Source: Corticium candelabrum
Taxonomy: Eukaryota; Porifera; Homoscleromorpha; Homosclerophorida; Plakinidae
NCBI RefSeq assembly: GCF_963422355.1
Contig: NC_085103.1
Location: 4,388,552 to 4,452,551 of the forward strand
Reading direction: 5' to 3'
Length of the DNA: 64,000 nt
Shown here: positions 12,431 through 23,717 of the stretch, piece by piece
Layout: each line of letters opens with the position of its first letter
Position numbering within the stretch: position 1 is the first letter of the stretch
The notes under the pieces: model-generated
Told to the model about the DNA's origin: nothing
Database searches by the model: none
Seen by the model: the letters and a program-made list of their open reading frames with translations, nothing else
Position numbers and translations under genes: made by a program

Positions 12431-12852
12431 GAATGAATGAAGTCGCGTCTGTACGCACGCAGTGAGCGGGACGGATGGACGAATTGGTGCGCCGACGGCC
12501 GGATGGGCTTTCTTCCGTCGCGGAAAGCTGAGTCATGCTATACTAGACATTTCCACTGCCTCGCGGAAGTTGCGTCCTTCCAAACGCACGCAGTACGGCG
12601 AGACGGATGTACGGATCAGATCGCCAACGGTGCTGGACGGGTGCAATTTCGAATGGCTCGCGACTGTGCTCGCCAGGGACCCCTCTCGGAAAATCGACTC
12701 GGCTGGGCTCTAGAGTCCGTCGCTGAAGTTGCGTCATGCTATAAACGGGAAGTAGGCTCGGTGCGGGGCGGGATCGATTTTCGCTGCCTTGCCGGGTGTA
12801 GGCTAGTAATATTAATTGTACATAGGGCTCTGTGGAAACGTGTAGCCTCGAC

Positions 12853-13085
12853 CCAGCTAGCTAGCCTCTCAAGCCAGGCTCTTCCGCGCAGTCGCTGAGC
12901 TAAACGCACGTGAATCACACGAGGAGGAGGAGCTTTTACCGGAATTGCTCCAGCGCGAGAAGAAGCGGAACTGCTCTAGCTCTTCTCGCGCTGGAGCAAT
13001 TCCGGTAAAAGCTTCTCCTCGTCGTGTGATTCACGCGCGGTTAGCTCAGCGACTGTTCGAAAGAGCCTGGCTTGCGAGGCTACAA
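12853..13085. repeat. Long hairpin (about 110-bp arms)
   Basis: The arm at about 12853-12964 is inverted at about 12982-13085. The spacer is only about 17 bases and the inner part of the stem, around TTTTACCGGAATTGCTCCAG, is nearly perfect. It lies just left of the DUF6589/RecQ element. It is GC-rich compared with its surroundings, and no gene is supported in it or in the GC-rich 400 bases before it. Confidence 0.8.
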
Positions 13086-13162
13086 ACTAGCCTCGTCCAC
13101 AGACTCTCTCGCGCTAGTCTTGTCCGGTACCCGTATGACAATTCCAGTCCCAGCCCAGGGCT
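13086..13162. mobile_element. Foldback-family terminus
   Basis: TAGCCTCGTCCACAGACTCT and the loop sequence around GTACCCGTATGACAATTCC match the termini of the foldback element at 47161-48200. The copy is cut off at 13162 by the DUF6589/RecQ element. The sequence at 21604-22363 may be the rest of the interrupted host element. Confidence 0.5.
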
Positions 13163-13872
13163 AGTCTCGCGCAGCCAGCCCCTCCCCCTTTTTGACATCC
13201 GTTGGCGGGAGACGGTCTGGTAAGGTTCCTTTGATGTCTTGGTTCTGCCGACCCCTGCATTCCATGGGGCATAAAGACTTAACGATGATCTGTTAATTGA
13301 GATAAGCGACCAACCGGTGGGAACTCATCTGGTAATTAGTATCTGCTGTACGGCGAAGTTTTCGTTTCTGTGTCTGCTGCAGGTGCTGCTGGACTTTGTT
13401 CTGGCTTTAGGCGAGTTCGTTTGCTCTCACGAGTTGCGTGGCAAGAGAAGCGCGCAGGTTGTACGTCTTCTTGCGCGACAACCTTGGCAGGTGAGTTGTT
13501 CTTCGCGAAATTGCTTATAGGCTCGTCTGGACGTCAGCTACAGCGTTAAAGCTAGCAACACGACGAGCAGTCTGTCCTACACTTCACTGGCTTCCGTACT
13601 GTCACGTACGGAAGTTGCGTGATCATGCACTTCCTAGGTGAGATGTCGTCCTCGCACGTACACGCTAATTGTTGAATGCTGTTCGTTTCCCTTTAGTATG
13701 TCACTGGTGACGGTGATATCCTACGTACTGTACGTCAGTAGCCAAAGTGAACAGGGTTTGACGTACTTTTGCGAGAGAGAAGAGTATGGCCGGGCTAACG
13801 AGGTAACGTGTTGTGCGTGGGTTGTGGACGTTTTTGCGTGGGGTTTGTTGTTGTCAACCGTTGCTTTCAGTT
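13163..13872 (+). repeat. Left TIR of the DUF6589/RecQ element
   Basis: Reverse complement of 20894-21603. It contains an evident splice donor (GGCAG followed by GTGAGT at 13491), as expected for a 5' untranslated exon. A diverged second copy of its inner end follows at about 13925-14075, so promoter or leader sequence has been duplicated on this side. Confidence 0.9.
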
Positions 13873-14127
13873 TGAACGTTCGTCAGGGCCGCCTACGTCG
13901 ACATATCATCTTTTGGTAGAAAGAAGTGGGCTAACGAGGCGATCGACGTCTTGTGTGTGAGCTGTAGATCAGGTAGACGTTGTTGCGTGGGGCCATGGGG
14001 TTTGTTTTGTCAACCGTTGCCTTCAGTTGTCTGTATATATAGTGCTTTGTATCTCTTGGTTGGGATAGTTTGCAGTTGTTTTTTCACTGTTACGTCGTCC
14101 AGCTCTAAAGCTATACATTATATTTCC

Positions 14128-15631
14128 ATGGATGTTTGTTTTTTGTGCTGCCAACCTTTCAATAGTGAATGGCAGCGTAAGAAGAGAAAGAGACTTTATG
14201 ATGGCAGCTGTGCAGAAGCAAGAAGACTGTTGGAAGATGTCAGCCTGAACTCTTTGGGACTCCCACTAGCTACTTACTGTCAGAGATATGAATCAGATGA
14301 GTCCATATTTCTTTGCTGTAATTGTGAAAAGAAGTTGACAGATTTGGCCAAGTGTACACAACGCAGCCATGCTCTGAAGGGAGAGGTAGGTAAAGATTTG
14401 TGACAAAGCTCTAACTACAACAGCAATAGCAAGTGAATATTGTAACTTTAGATTGAACAACTGTTGACTAGTGTAGCAACAACAGTTACAAGTGGAAGTC
14501 TAGCCAAAAGACCCCATCTGGACACAACTGAGACAGGCAGCTGCACACCTGAGCAGCTGAGTCCTGCAGGAGAGAGTGCTGTGACAGGTGCAGCAGGGTC
14601 TCCAATTGTTCAGACGCCTAGTCCTAGATCCCCATGTTTACATTACACCAACAAGTCACCTGCAGTCACAGTAATGGATCAATAAAATTATTGACAATGG
14701 CTTCATAATGTGTGGTGTATGAGTAGGTAACTGTCCAGTACAGACGTGGTTCAAAGATATTCAAACTTAGGACTCCCAGGAGAAGGCGTGCTGTCAAGCA
14801 GTGTGTTCGGAAATCATTATCTGCAATGTCTAGTTTTATGCTACAGTCTAGAAAGGGAGCTGGTGCTGCAATGAGCAGCCTTAAGAATATGATCGAACGA
14901 GAAGTGAAAGGGCTACGAAAGCTGAACAAATCGACTATGTTCCTGGGCGGCAAAGAATCTCTCACCGACTTTTGCTGGGACAATGTCTGGTTGGAGTTGC
15001 ATAGGTATGCTCCCACTCTGATGGACGTTCTGTCAGTTTTGGTGTTAGACCCGACAGACAACAAGCCAATGGTCTGCTTGGTGGCTGCCATGGTACTGAA
15101 GCAGAGATACAAACACTTCTCAATAGTTCAGCGTGCTATTTCTTTATTGCTCTATGGAAATGGAACTTCGAAGCAGGTAATTCAGATTGCTGTTATGACA
15201 ACAGTTTGTTTACATACTATTGACCAATGGTCTGTAATTAAGGTTTACAATTGTTTGCAACCACTGATGGTATGTTTGTCATACCAAAGCACCATCGAGC
15301 TGGTAGATGTGTTGTCTCAAGATTGGGATAAGGAAGTTCGTCTTTGGTCTGAGCACTGGAAAGCATTAACCCTAGTATGTGGTCAAATTGATATTATGGT
15401 AATAAAGCATTACATTCTATTGTTCATATTAGGAATCTCATCCTCCAAGGGATGGTGGTTCTAATCTTCCTTTACTTGACACAGAACCGGCTGCAGGTCA
15501 ATTAGAGGTATCTTCTGAGAGAACTATATCCCCTCGAACTTTCAGTCCTCTTGCAACATTGAGTGACATCAGTGACTCCAGTCCTTTTGCAAGTCAGGAG
15601 TTGTCACCATCTTGTCACGGAGACAGGTAAA

Positions 15632-15686
<55 letters not shown>

Positions 15687-18318
15687 ACGGGCACGTGCGT
15701 GCGTGTATGTTTGTAGGCACATGCACATGTTGCACACAGAACTTGCTCTATTACAGATAGGCATTGCAGCTAGTGAAATATGACTATTCAGTGGTACAGT
15801 ACCTGCTGCAGTGGAACAGCAGAGACATTATAGTCAATAACTAGGTCGAAATCAATAGGATTTAGTGATCTAGAAGTTACTCGTTCAAGCAGTGATTACG
15901 ACTGAAGCATGGGTTATAAATTGTGGACATAACATGTGTTTTTACTAGTTATAGCACTAGCGGATCCAGGATTTACTTGATTAAAGGGTTAGGGCCCATC
16001 TAGAATAGTGACATGCCCCTGCATTCCAGAAAAGCAGCTATGAGCTATGAACATACTTGAGCACTGAACAAGTGCATGTGATTGCTTGATCTTGTGTTCC
16101 AGTCACTATGAAAATGACAAGTACACTATTTAATTTTACACAGTTGTCACTTGCATATGCGCCTGTATTGTGAACAATTTCTGATTCTGCAATGGCGTTG
16201 CTACGCACGGACCTGGAGAGGCCATGGCCTCCTCAATATTAGTATGTGTAGCCTCTTAGATGCTACACAAGGTCTCATAAAATTTAGACCTTAGCAGCAG
16301 ACCTCCCCAACTTTGGAGGTACGTCCAGCTACCCCCAGAAACCAGCTGATACTTCTGTTGGTTCAAAGACAGAAATTACCATGATGGATGGATGATTATG
16401 TAGTAATTTGTAGTAAGCTATTTTTCATCTGTGTAGCATGGTTTCTGATGAAGTAAGGTCAGCTGGCCAGACCTGGACTGGTTTCAAGGTAGTAGGCGAC
16501 AACATAGATCGCAACGTGAGACCAGCTTATCAACGAATGGATCATAGGACCCAGTCCTATCATCATTTCCACTCAGTTGCCATCAAGGATCGTGTTGACC
16601 TTTCCTCTGCATCAAACGAGACTCCGCAAAAGAGACCGTTAGACCTTAAAAGTCTACTGTTGACCACCAACGATGTCAATAGACTGAAAAGTGATTTCAA
16701 AGTCCTATTGTCAAGGTTTACATTGCAGTTGTACTAGGGATTGTTGGACATGTTAAGTAATGAACGGTTATTACTGATTTACAGGGTTGTAGTCACAAGA
16801 ATGTCTGAGTTTTCTGACCAAGCAGAAGGAGTGAACTGGCATATTACATGCAAGTATCCAAATGAAATGGCTACTAAATCCACTGTGGTATGCACACGAT
16901 GGCAACTGCATGAGTGAAAACTTCAAGACTTAGTTGATTTTGTCATTGTCTGCTTGATCAGGTGCCTCTGGGAGTACTGCTGCTAAATGAGAATAAACTC
17001 CCAGATATGTGCAAAATCTTGGAAATCCTTCAGCAGTACGTTCCATCTGTCGCCGTCACAAGATCGTACCATGTTGGCCAGGTGAACTTAACACTGGAAG
17101 ATCATGGCTTTTCAAGGTTTTGTTAGGTGGTGACCAACTGACAGCAGCTAGGGCTAGAGGAGCTGCTGCTTTGAGAGACGGCCACAACACCAGTCATGAC
17201 CGTCTAGAAGGATTTGAGGCTGTAATAGAAGATTGGCATGCACGATTAGCATTTGACAAGGTGCTCAAGGTGCATTACATATCAAGAGGTTGTTATTGAT
17301 AAAGTCTGTTTAGGTCATCTGGAAACGTTTGTATTCGGGGAAGTCTGGACAAGATAAGGGGACCTTGTATCAGCTGAAACAACTAATCAACAGAACTGCT
17401 GTTCGTGCTGACCCAAGCAAGGATTTGAAAGCTGTAGAAGATTTCTTTTTTCTTGTTTGGCAAGCACATGTGGTTGCCAGTGCCAAGGTTGTTCTGACCA
17501 AAGAGATCATCGTTGCAGTTGATGTTCTGGCTGAGAAGATGGTTGAGATGTTTGTTGAACTATCTCCATCAGGATTTCCTGCTCATCCTGATGGTGTATA
17601 CACGTACGGTCTAGAAGTATTCAACCTAGGTCTGCTGTATCACGGTTTTCATGATGCAATTCGAGAAGGTGATGGCGATCGTGTAATTTTATATTGGAAA
17701 GCACTTTTGATCATATTCAGAACATCAAACTGCCACAACTACAGCAAAGAGGCATTGCTTTTACTTGTGCAACAACAAACCTTGCCCGAAAGATTGGCAA
17801 TGCAAATAAAATGGTCAAGGTTTGTAAATAACAAAGGTAGAACAGGATGTAACATCCCTTGCGATCTAGCAATGGAGCATCTGAATCGAAGACTAAAATC
17901 CATTCTTCACAACATGGGAGCTAATATCCAGCCTAGCTCGATTGTTAGAGCTGCCAAGAGCATTGGCATAGTTGATAGTATATGTACAACATTTGAAGAA
18001 TCTCTTCACATCCATCCTGCTTCTGCCCATCATCCGGTGCCTACTGATTACAAGGATTTCAACACAGTTTTGGATGTGCTACTGGACAAGGACGTTTTCC
18101 AGAAAATGGATGGAAAAAGGCAACATAGCCAGTTCAAGTTTTCTCATACACTTTTTGTGCAAGGAGACAGGGACAAAATTGTTAAGTGGATGGAAAAAAC
18201 ATTGGGTCAGATGTTTCATAGCATTGGAATTGAAGAAGAAGAAGAAGAGGCATCGGCAACCGAAGATGATGATGGTGATGATGATGATCCAACAACTGCT
18301 GGAATGACTATTGTTTGA
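14128..18318 (+). CDS. DUF6589-domain protein of the transposon
   Basis: Probable exons: 14128-14385, 14452-14670, 14727-15176, 15243-15374, 15433-15626, 16437-16715, 16785-16887, 16962 to about 17269, and 17314-18318, for about 980 residues. The N-terminus has two CxxC-like clusters ('CFLCC', 'CCNCEKK') that could bind zinc. A basic Ser/Pro-rich linker follows. The DUF6589 region is recognised from 'FKVVGDNIDRNV' with 'QSYHHFHSVA', then 'GGDQLTAARARGA', then 'NIPCDLAMEHLNRRLK'. The C-terminus is acidic. DUF6589 proteins are abundant in fungi and some aquatic invertebrates and have no firmly established activity known to me. Near 17138 the frame shifts between 'LEDHGFSR' and 'VLLGGDQLT': either one base is missing in a G run, or there is a 35-base intron. 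The copy may therefore be inactive. Confidence 0.75.
15637..15686. repeat. (TG)n microsatellite inside a DUF6589 intron
   Basis: About 50 bases of TG repeat shortly after the 15626 splice donor, in an 810-base intron. Confidence 0.95.
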
Positions 18319-19374
18319 AAGCAGTATCTATATAGTCTCATTCATCCAAACAGCCATCCTTCTATACATTCATATACATTCATATACATTCATACGGTAT
18401 TACCTTGCATGATAATGCATTACGTTACTAGCAGACAGAGACATTTGCACACCTGATGCATGCACGCTTGACACTTGCAGTCACTGCAGATTTTATACTG
18501 TGTACCTTTGATGTTATTGCTGACATATCTTTGTCTGGATTGTACAGTGTTACAGTTTGTCCCCTTGTGATAAATATAATTTCTATTATCTCAGAAATGT
18601 GTGTCAGAGTGTGATGCCTGGTGCTTGTCCTAGAGTTTTATGGGAGCATAGATCGACAGAAATACTATATCTATTGGTATATATACCGTCTACTGTTTGC
18701 TAGTTATAAGCATGGCCTAATGTGCCGCAGGAGTGTGTCTTGGATTGCATGGCTTTGGATTGGCTTGCATTCACTACTCATAGATCTCAAGACCATCCAC
18801 TCATTTTTTAATATCCTCGTTTTAATTAAGATCTGGCAAACCTTTGCAGGTGTAGGGCCATCAGCAGACATCAAAAATTTATAATTTGTAACAACATCAG
18901 CCACATCTCGGGTGTAAATGAACAACAAAGGCTGTTAGATCCTTGAGGGACTCCTCTTTTACATGATTAAGGTGGTGATACTTATTAGTTACCAAGTCTG
19001 ACAGACTGTGTAACAACATACACATAATCCTCAAACCGATATAAGCAGTTCCTAGTAGGCAAGGCTTAATTGCTTTTATAGTGGGTGTGACTTTTTGTGA
19101 TGGGCAATGGCACAGACGGCACTGTTTACTCATAAACAATACGTGTATTAGAAAGGCAATATTTTACAGCTACAATGTAGGAAACAAAGGCATGCGGCAA
19201 TACTTGTTGCATATAAATTAGTTATAATCATCTATACCCTAAACAGGAAGTTGACACCATTCAGTATCTGGGAAAAGTGGACTTTTGAATTTTGGACTGA
19301 ATGGAGTGCTGCATATATATGTGCATGACAAAGCCTGACGTACAGAAGGATCACGCTAACAACATTCGATCAAA
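18319..19374. other. Spacer between the convergent transposon genes
   Basis: About 1 kb separates the two stop codons. It should hold both 3' untranslated regions. A short CATATACATT tandem repeat lies near 18365-18395. Small open frames are present, but none resembles a known protein. Confidence 0.6.
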
Positions 19375-20810
19375 TTAAGAACACTCTTCATGTCTACAAA
19401 CCATTGCACAAACATCACAGCACTGGCATCCTGCAACTGGGTCCTTGTCTACACTAAACATAAAGTCAGAAAAAAGCATTTCTCTGCGACAGCAAACACT
19501 ATTCTCTCCATAGTCTTTCATTCTTGATGAAACGGTTTTGTGTACGTTGCCATATATTAAGATGGCTTGGGACCTATGCCCATCACGCCCGGCACGCCCT
19601 GTCTCCTGTACATATTCTTCAATCTCTCTGGGAGGGCTCCAGTGAAAAACTCTATAAATGTCTTTGCAGTCCACTCCCATTCCAAATGCTGTTGTTGCTA
19701 TCAATAGCCTCAGTGTACTTTCCGCCCTAGCAAATGTTGTTAGTAATTTCTCCCTCATTTCTACTGTTGATGCACTCGTGTACAGGTCAACTAGACGAAA
19801 CTCCTGTAGGTTTGGAGCCCCAACTGGTTGTGTCAGGTACTTGCCTAACTTCCTCTTCAGACTGAAATACAGCATTGTGCAGTCAAGGTATTTCCGACAA
19901 AATACCACTGTCTTCACCATATCAGTGCCTTCCTTCATAAGTTGGCTTGACATGGTAGCACTGAAGTCCTCAATTGTCGTCATGGTCTGCACTGAGTACT
20001 GGATGTTACTCCTATTGGGTGGCAATGCAATAACTGCAACATCGTTCATTGACAAACAGTGAAGTATGCAGTCATATGTAGAACGTGTAGCAGTTGCTGT
20101 GACAGCCATTACATGCACTTCCTCAGGAATTACACTTCTGATATCACCAATGTGTGCAAAGGCAACACGAAAGTCATTTCCCCTAAAAGTAACAATTCTA
20201 ATACTAAAACAGGGAGAAAATCAACTGTTGATCTCATACCATGTCTTGATACAGTGTGCTTCATCAACAACCAGTGCCACCAAATTCTCTTTATACCTTG
20301 GTTTCAGAAGCATATTTCTGTACAAGGGGTTTCCGATAAGGTTTTCAGGGCTGATGAAAACAAGCTGTACTCTGCCTGATAGCACCTCCTTTATTACAGT
20401 TTCATTGCACTGTGCCTCACCGACAAACTCACATGAAATTCCTCTAGGAGATAGTTTTGTTCGCTGATCCATCATGAGGAATGTTAGCGGACTGACACAA
20501 ACTACTATACTACCTTTGCAACCTATTAAAGAAACAAACAGGTACTACCCCTACCTTTTATAATTACAATGACTTTGATAGATATTACATGAAACCAACC
20601 TTTCAGTTTGTCAAACACTAAAGGCAGCATACTAAATATTATCGACTTCCCATAGCCTGTTGGCAGCAGTACAATGGTGTCTCTTCCTCGCACAAATGCA
20701 GTGATGGCCTCTCTTTGTTTTTCTTTCAACTCTGTGTATGACATTGCTATTCTAGTTTCCTCTATGGCCACCTCCAGTTGAGTATCTTTCACCAGCATTT
20801 GACCAGACAT
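19375..20810 (-). CDS. RecQ-type DNA helicase of the transposon
   Basis: Three exons on the minus strand, 20810-20600, 20522-20240 and 20182-19375, join in frame to 433 residues. SF2 helicase motifs are complete and in order: Walker A 'PTGYGKS' at about 50-56, DEAH at 157-160 followed by 'CIKTWGNDFR' as in RecQ, 'TATAT' at 193-197, 'FGMGVD' at 331-336 and 'QETGRAGRDG' at 357-366. A Cys-rich tail from C395 to C427 resembles the RecQ zinc-binding region; there is no HRDC domain. RecQ enzymes are 3'-5' DNA unwinding ATPases. The protein is shorter than cellular RecQ paralogues. It probably unwinds element DNA during excision or replication (inference). The start at 20810 was chosen because it keeps the frame and lies just inside the TIR; Met at about 20744 is an alternative. 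Confidence 0.88.
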
Positions 20811-20893
20811 GTACATTACATTTAATATAATTGACGAGAATGGTACTGCAAACTGTCCCCAACCAACGAATACAAAGCCATATATATACAGAC

Positions 20894-21603
20894 AACTGAA
20901 AGCAACGGTTGACAACAACAAACCCCACGCAAAAACGTCCACAACCCACGCACAACACGTTACCTCGTTAGCCCGGCCATACTCTTCTCTCTCGCAAAAG
21001 TACGTCAAACCCTGTTCACTTTGGCTACTGACGTACAGTACGTAGGATATCACCGTCACCAGTGACATACTAAAGGGAAACGAACAGCATTCAACAATTA
21101 GCGTGTACGTGCGAGGACGACATCTCACCTAGGAAGTGCATGATCACGCAACTTCCGTACGTGACAGTACGGAAGCCAGTGAAGTGTAGGACAGACTGCT
21201 CGTCGTGTTGCTAGCTTTAACGCTGTAGCTGACGTCCAGACGAGCCTATAAGCAATTTCGCGAAGAACAACTCACCTGCCAAGGTTGTCGCGCAAGAAGA
21301 CGTACAACCTGCGCGCTTCTCTTGCCACGCAACTCGTGAGAGCAAACGAACTCGCCTAAAGCCAGAACAAAGTCCAGCAGCACCTGCAGCAGACACAGAA
21401 ACGAAAACTTCGCCGTACAGCAGATACTAATTACCAGATGAGTTCCCACCGGTTGGTCGCTTATCTCAATTAACAGATCATCGTTAAGTCTTTATGCCCC
21501 ATGGAATGCAGGGGTCGGCAGAACCAAGACATCAAAGGAACCTTACCAGACCGTCTCCCGCCAACGGATGTCAGAAAGGGGGAGGGGCTGGCTGCGCGAG
21601 ACT
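20894..21603 (-). repeat. Right TIR of the DUF6589/RecQ element
   Basis: Inverted copy of 13163-13872. It lies immediately upstream of the helicase gene and, by symmetry, supplies its promoter and 5' leader. Long open frames in this repeat occur identically in both TIRs and do not resemble proteins. Confidence 0.9.
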
Positions 21604-22363
21604 ACTACCGTCTATGCTATTAGATGATCAACTTACCTCGTATGTCACCAAGCCTCAGGCTACTAATACGATTAGTTTAATAGTTATTCTCATGTGTCAC
21701 ACGGAATGTCTTGCAACCGACTTGACCTTCCATTCGTACTCTACTTGTTTTCTTTCAATGTTGGTATCCTGTCCCTACGCAAGCTCTACCTAATTGCCAA
21801 CTTCTCTGGGAAAGAGGACTTTCTCTCCAAGAGACTCTAGAACGGAAGTCAACACCGTGTCTGACGGCACGCTCTGCCAGGCTCCACATGTTCCCGAATC
21901 GTACTCGAGCTTCCCGATTCGTATTGTTCTCGTAGCCTAGCACAGTAATAGAGCGGCGCTTAGTGCATCCCTAGTCCAAGCTACCTAGACTGCTGATCGA
22001 ATCACATTGGACCTCACAGCTTCAGATAACGTAAATCGAACTCAGGATCGATCTCCCTCTGTGAATGAATCTCTTTCCATGCAGCAAAATGAATCTCTTC
22101 TCATGCAGCTGTACAGGAACAAAATGTAAACAGTGAATGTATGCAATCGGATATCACAGCTAGCGTATCTTTGATGGAAGGATGGATTCGTAATTAACTA
22201 AGAGCATGAGAGTGTTGACGTTGGTGACGTGGGGTGACACTTAGATGACGTTGGGTGACACTAGGTAAAGAAAGTAGGCGGTATGATCCCAGACCCTCTC
22301 CGGCGTTGTCATGTTATACGGGAACCGGGCACGACGGCGCGAAAGGTTCTGGTACGAGGCTAC
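21604..22363 (-). mobile_element. Dispersed repeat with foldback-type terminus
   Basis: From about 21604 to 22200 this matches, in reverse orientation, 41250-41890. It ends with subterminal TGACGTTGGGGTGACACT-like repeats and a terminal block (22290-22363) that can fold on itself, closing with TCTGGTACGAGGCTAC. That terminus is shared with 42265-42337 and 54970-55037. No coding capacity is seen. Confidence 0.65.
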
Positions 22364-22898
22364 TCGCGTAATTTGGCGAATACTCCATGCACTTCTTGTG
22401 TCTTAAGCATTTTTTAGATTTGATGTATATTGTATTAGAAGGAGTATTGGTCCGTACTAGTAATCGTTCAACGACCACGCTCACTCTTTGACTCAAGGTA
22501 GTCCCTAAACAGTATATAGGGATTTCTCATAATAACGCGCATCTACCCGGGCGCCTCCAGGCTGGAACTCGTCAAACAGACCGTGACGTGCTGCCATCAT
22601 CGTCCACAATTGTAGTTGATCTATTGTCTACATAACCAGAGTGCACAAAAGCAACCCACAATGGTGCACACGTGCACAACCCGTACTGATCACCCTATTA
22701 TGGTGTACCAGTGGCGTCGCTACACATCTGCCTGGAAAGGCCATGACACAACAATATTAGTAGTTGTGGCCATTAAAAAGATAGACAATAGAAAACGTTT
22801 TACGTTAAAAACCACAGCAGATTGCCTCCCCAAGTCCAGCGACGCTCGTGATCATCCTGTGCTAATCACTAATCATGTAAATTACAAGTGCACATACA

Positions 22899-22902
<4 letters not shown>
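22364..22902. other. Partial copy of the array spacer
   Basis: Matches the spacer downstream of genes B (11890-12290) and C (32030-32560). No gene is seen. Confidence 0.6.
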
Positions 22903-23067
<165 letters not shown>

Positions 23068-23109
23068 AGTATGAACATTCATACAGCTCATATCTAATTG
23101 CTACCCATA

Positions 23110-23499
23110 CAAAAAGACTGTAACGATAGCTTGGGCATGTCACAGTTAGTTGGCGGACAACGAGTGACCGAAACTGGGAAATGACCGAGATTAGATCAGA
23201 GACTCCAATACCTTCGTCTCTCACGCCATAGCCATAACCATACCTCACACCGTTCTAATTTTAAACATGTATTTTGAAACACCATATTTGGAGACATTTG
23301 CTAAACTAATTGACGTATACAGATTTAATGGAATTTACACGGTCGAGTCTATGTTTGCCATATATGAACAAATTCAACACAGTGACGTCAATCACAGTTA
23401 CACATTAATTAAAGGACGTCACCCGTCTTACAACCGTCGGTGGTCATTCAGTACCAGACCAAGACAGACGATCACAGTACGACAGATTCGAACAAAACC
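23110..23499 (+). promoter_or_regulatory. Promoter block of truncated copy 1
   Basis: Matches the promoter blocks of genes A-C. The CRE-like palindrome is intact at 23383-23390, 117 bases before the ATG. Confidence 0.5.
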
Positions 23500-23717
23500 A
23501 TGTCTATAATAATTATTGCAGATTACGTGTCGATGATGATGGCCACCTGTTTGTTGCTCTCCATCTCCTCGAGCACAGCCAACGTCGGTAGCACGGCGTG
23601 CCGGCAACGAAAATAGGAGAAATGGTATAATCACTGCATCATATTCTAGAATTTCATTAGTGCTATTGATTTTATTCTAGGGTCCTCCCGGCCACTCTGG
23701 GAAACCTGGAGTGAGGA
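23500..23717 (+). pseudogene. Truncated collagen-TNF copy 1 (exons 1-2 only)
   Basis: Exon 1 keeps the signal peptide, but small deletions after 'GSTAC' bring in a stop codon near 23612. Exon 2 (23682-23717) keeps its Gly-X-Y codons, but the following donor GTAAGT has become ATAAGT. Intron-like sequence follows to about 24180, and then spacer sequence without any collagen or TNF exons. The body of the gene has been deleted between intron 2 and the downstream spacer, most simply by unequal exchange. Confidence 0.8.

Larger units (their letters stand above)
13163..21603. mobile_element. 8.4-kb DNA transposon with 710-bp TIRs, DUF6589 and RecQ genes
   Basis: The two ends are long inverted copies, 13163-13872 and 20894-21603, and the outermost bases read TAGTCTCGCGCAGCCAGCCC. 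Between them are two convergent spliced genes: a DUF6589 protein on the plus strand and a RecQ-type helicase on the minus strand. Each TIR lies at the 5' end of one gene. A dinucleotide TA is present at both edges, but a longer target duplication is not clear. The high similarity of the TIRs and the intact helicase suggest recent activity. The element sits inside a sequence related to the local foldback elements and splits the TNF gene array. No RNase H-like transposase other than the DUF6589 protein is visible, so that protein is the candidate recombinase; this is inference. Confidence 0.8.

Noticed and set aside
12437-12898. 153-codon open frame in a GC-rich stretch
   Set aside because: Low stop density is expected from the GC-rich composition; composition and residues look random, and a second frame is open over the same bases.
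13638-13919. Open frame starting in the left TIR (mirror at 21128-20526) as a gene
   Set aside because: It is identical in both TIRs, has no recognisable domain and overlaps the inferred promoter and leader. On the right it merely runs into the helicase exon.
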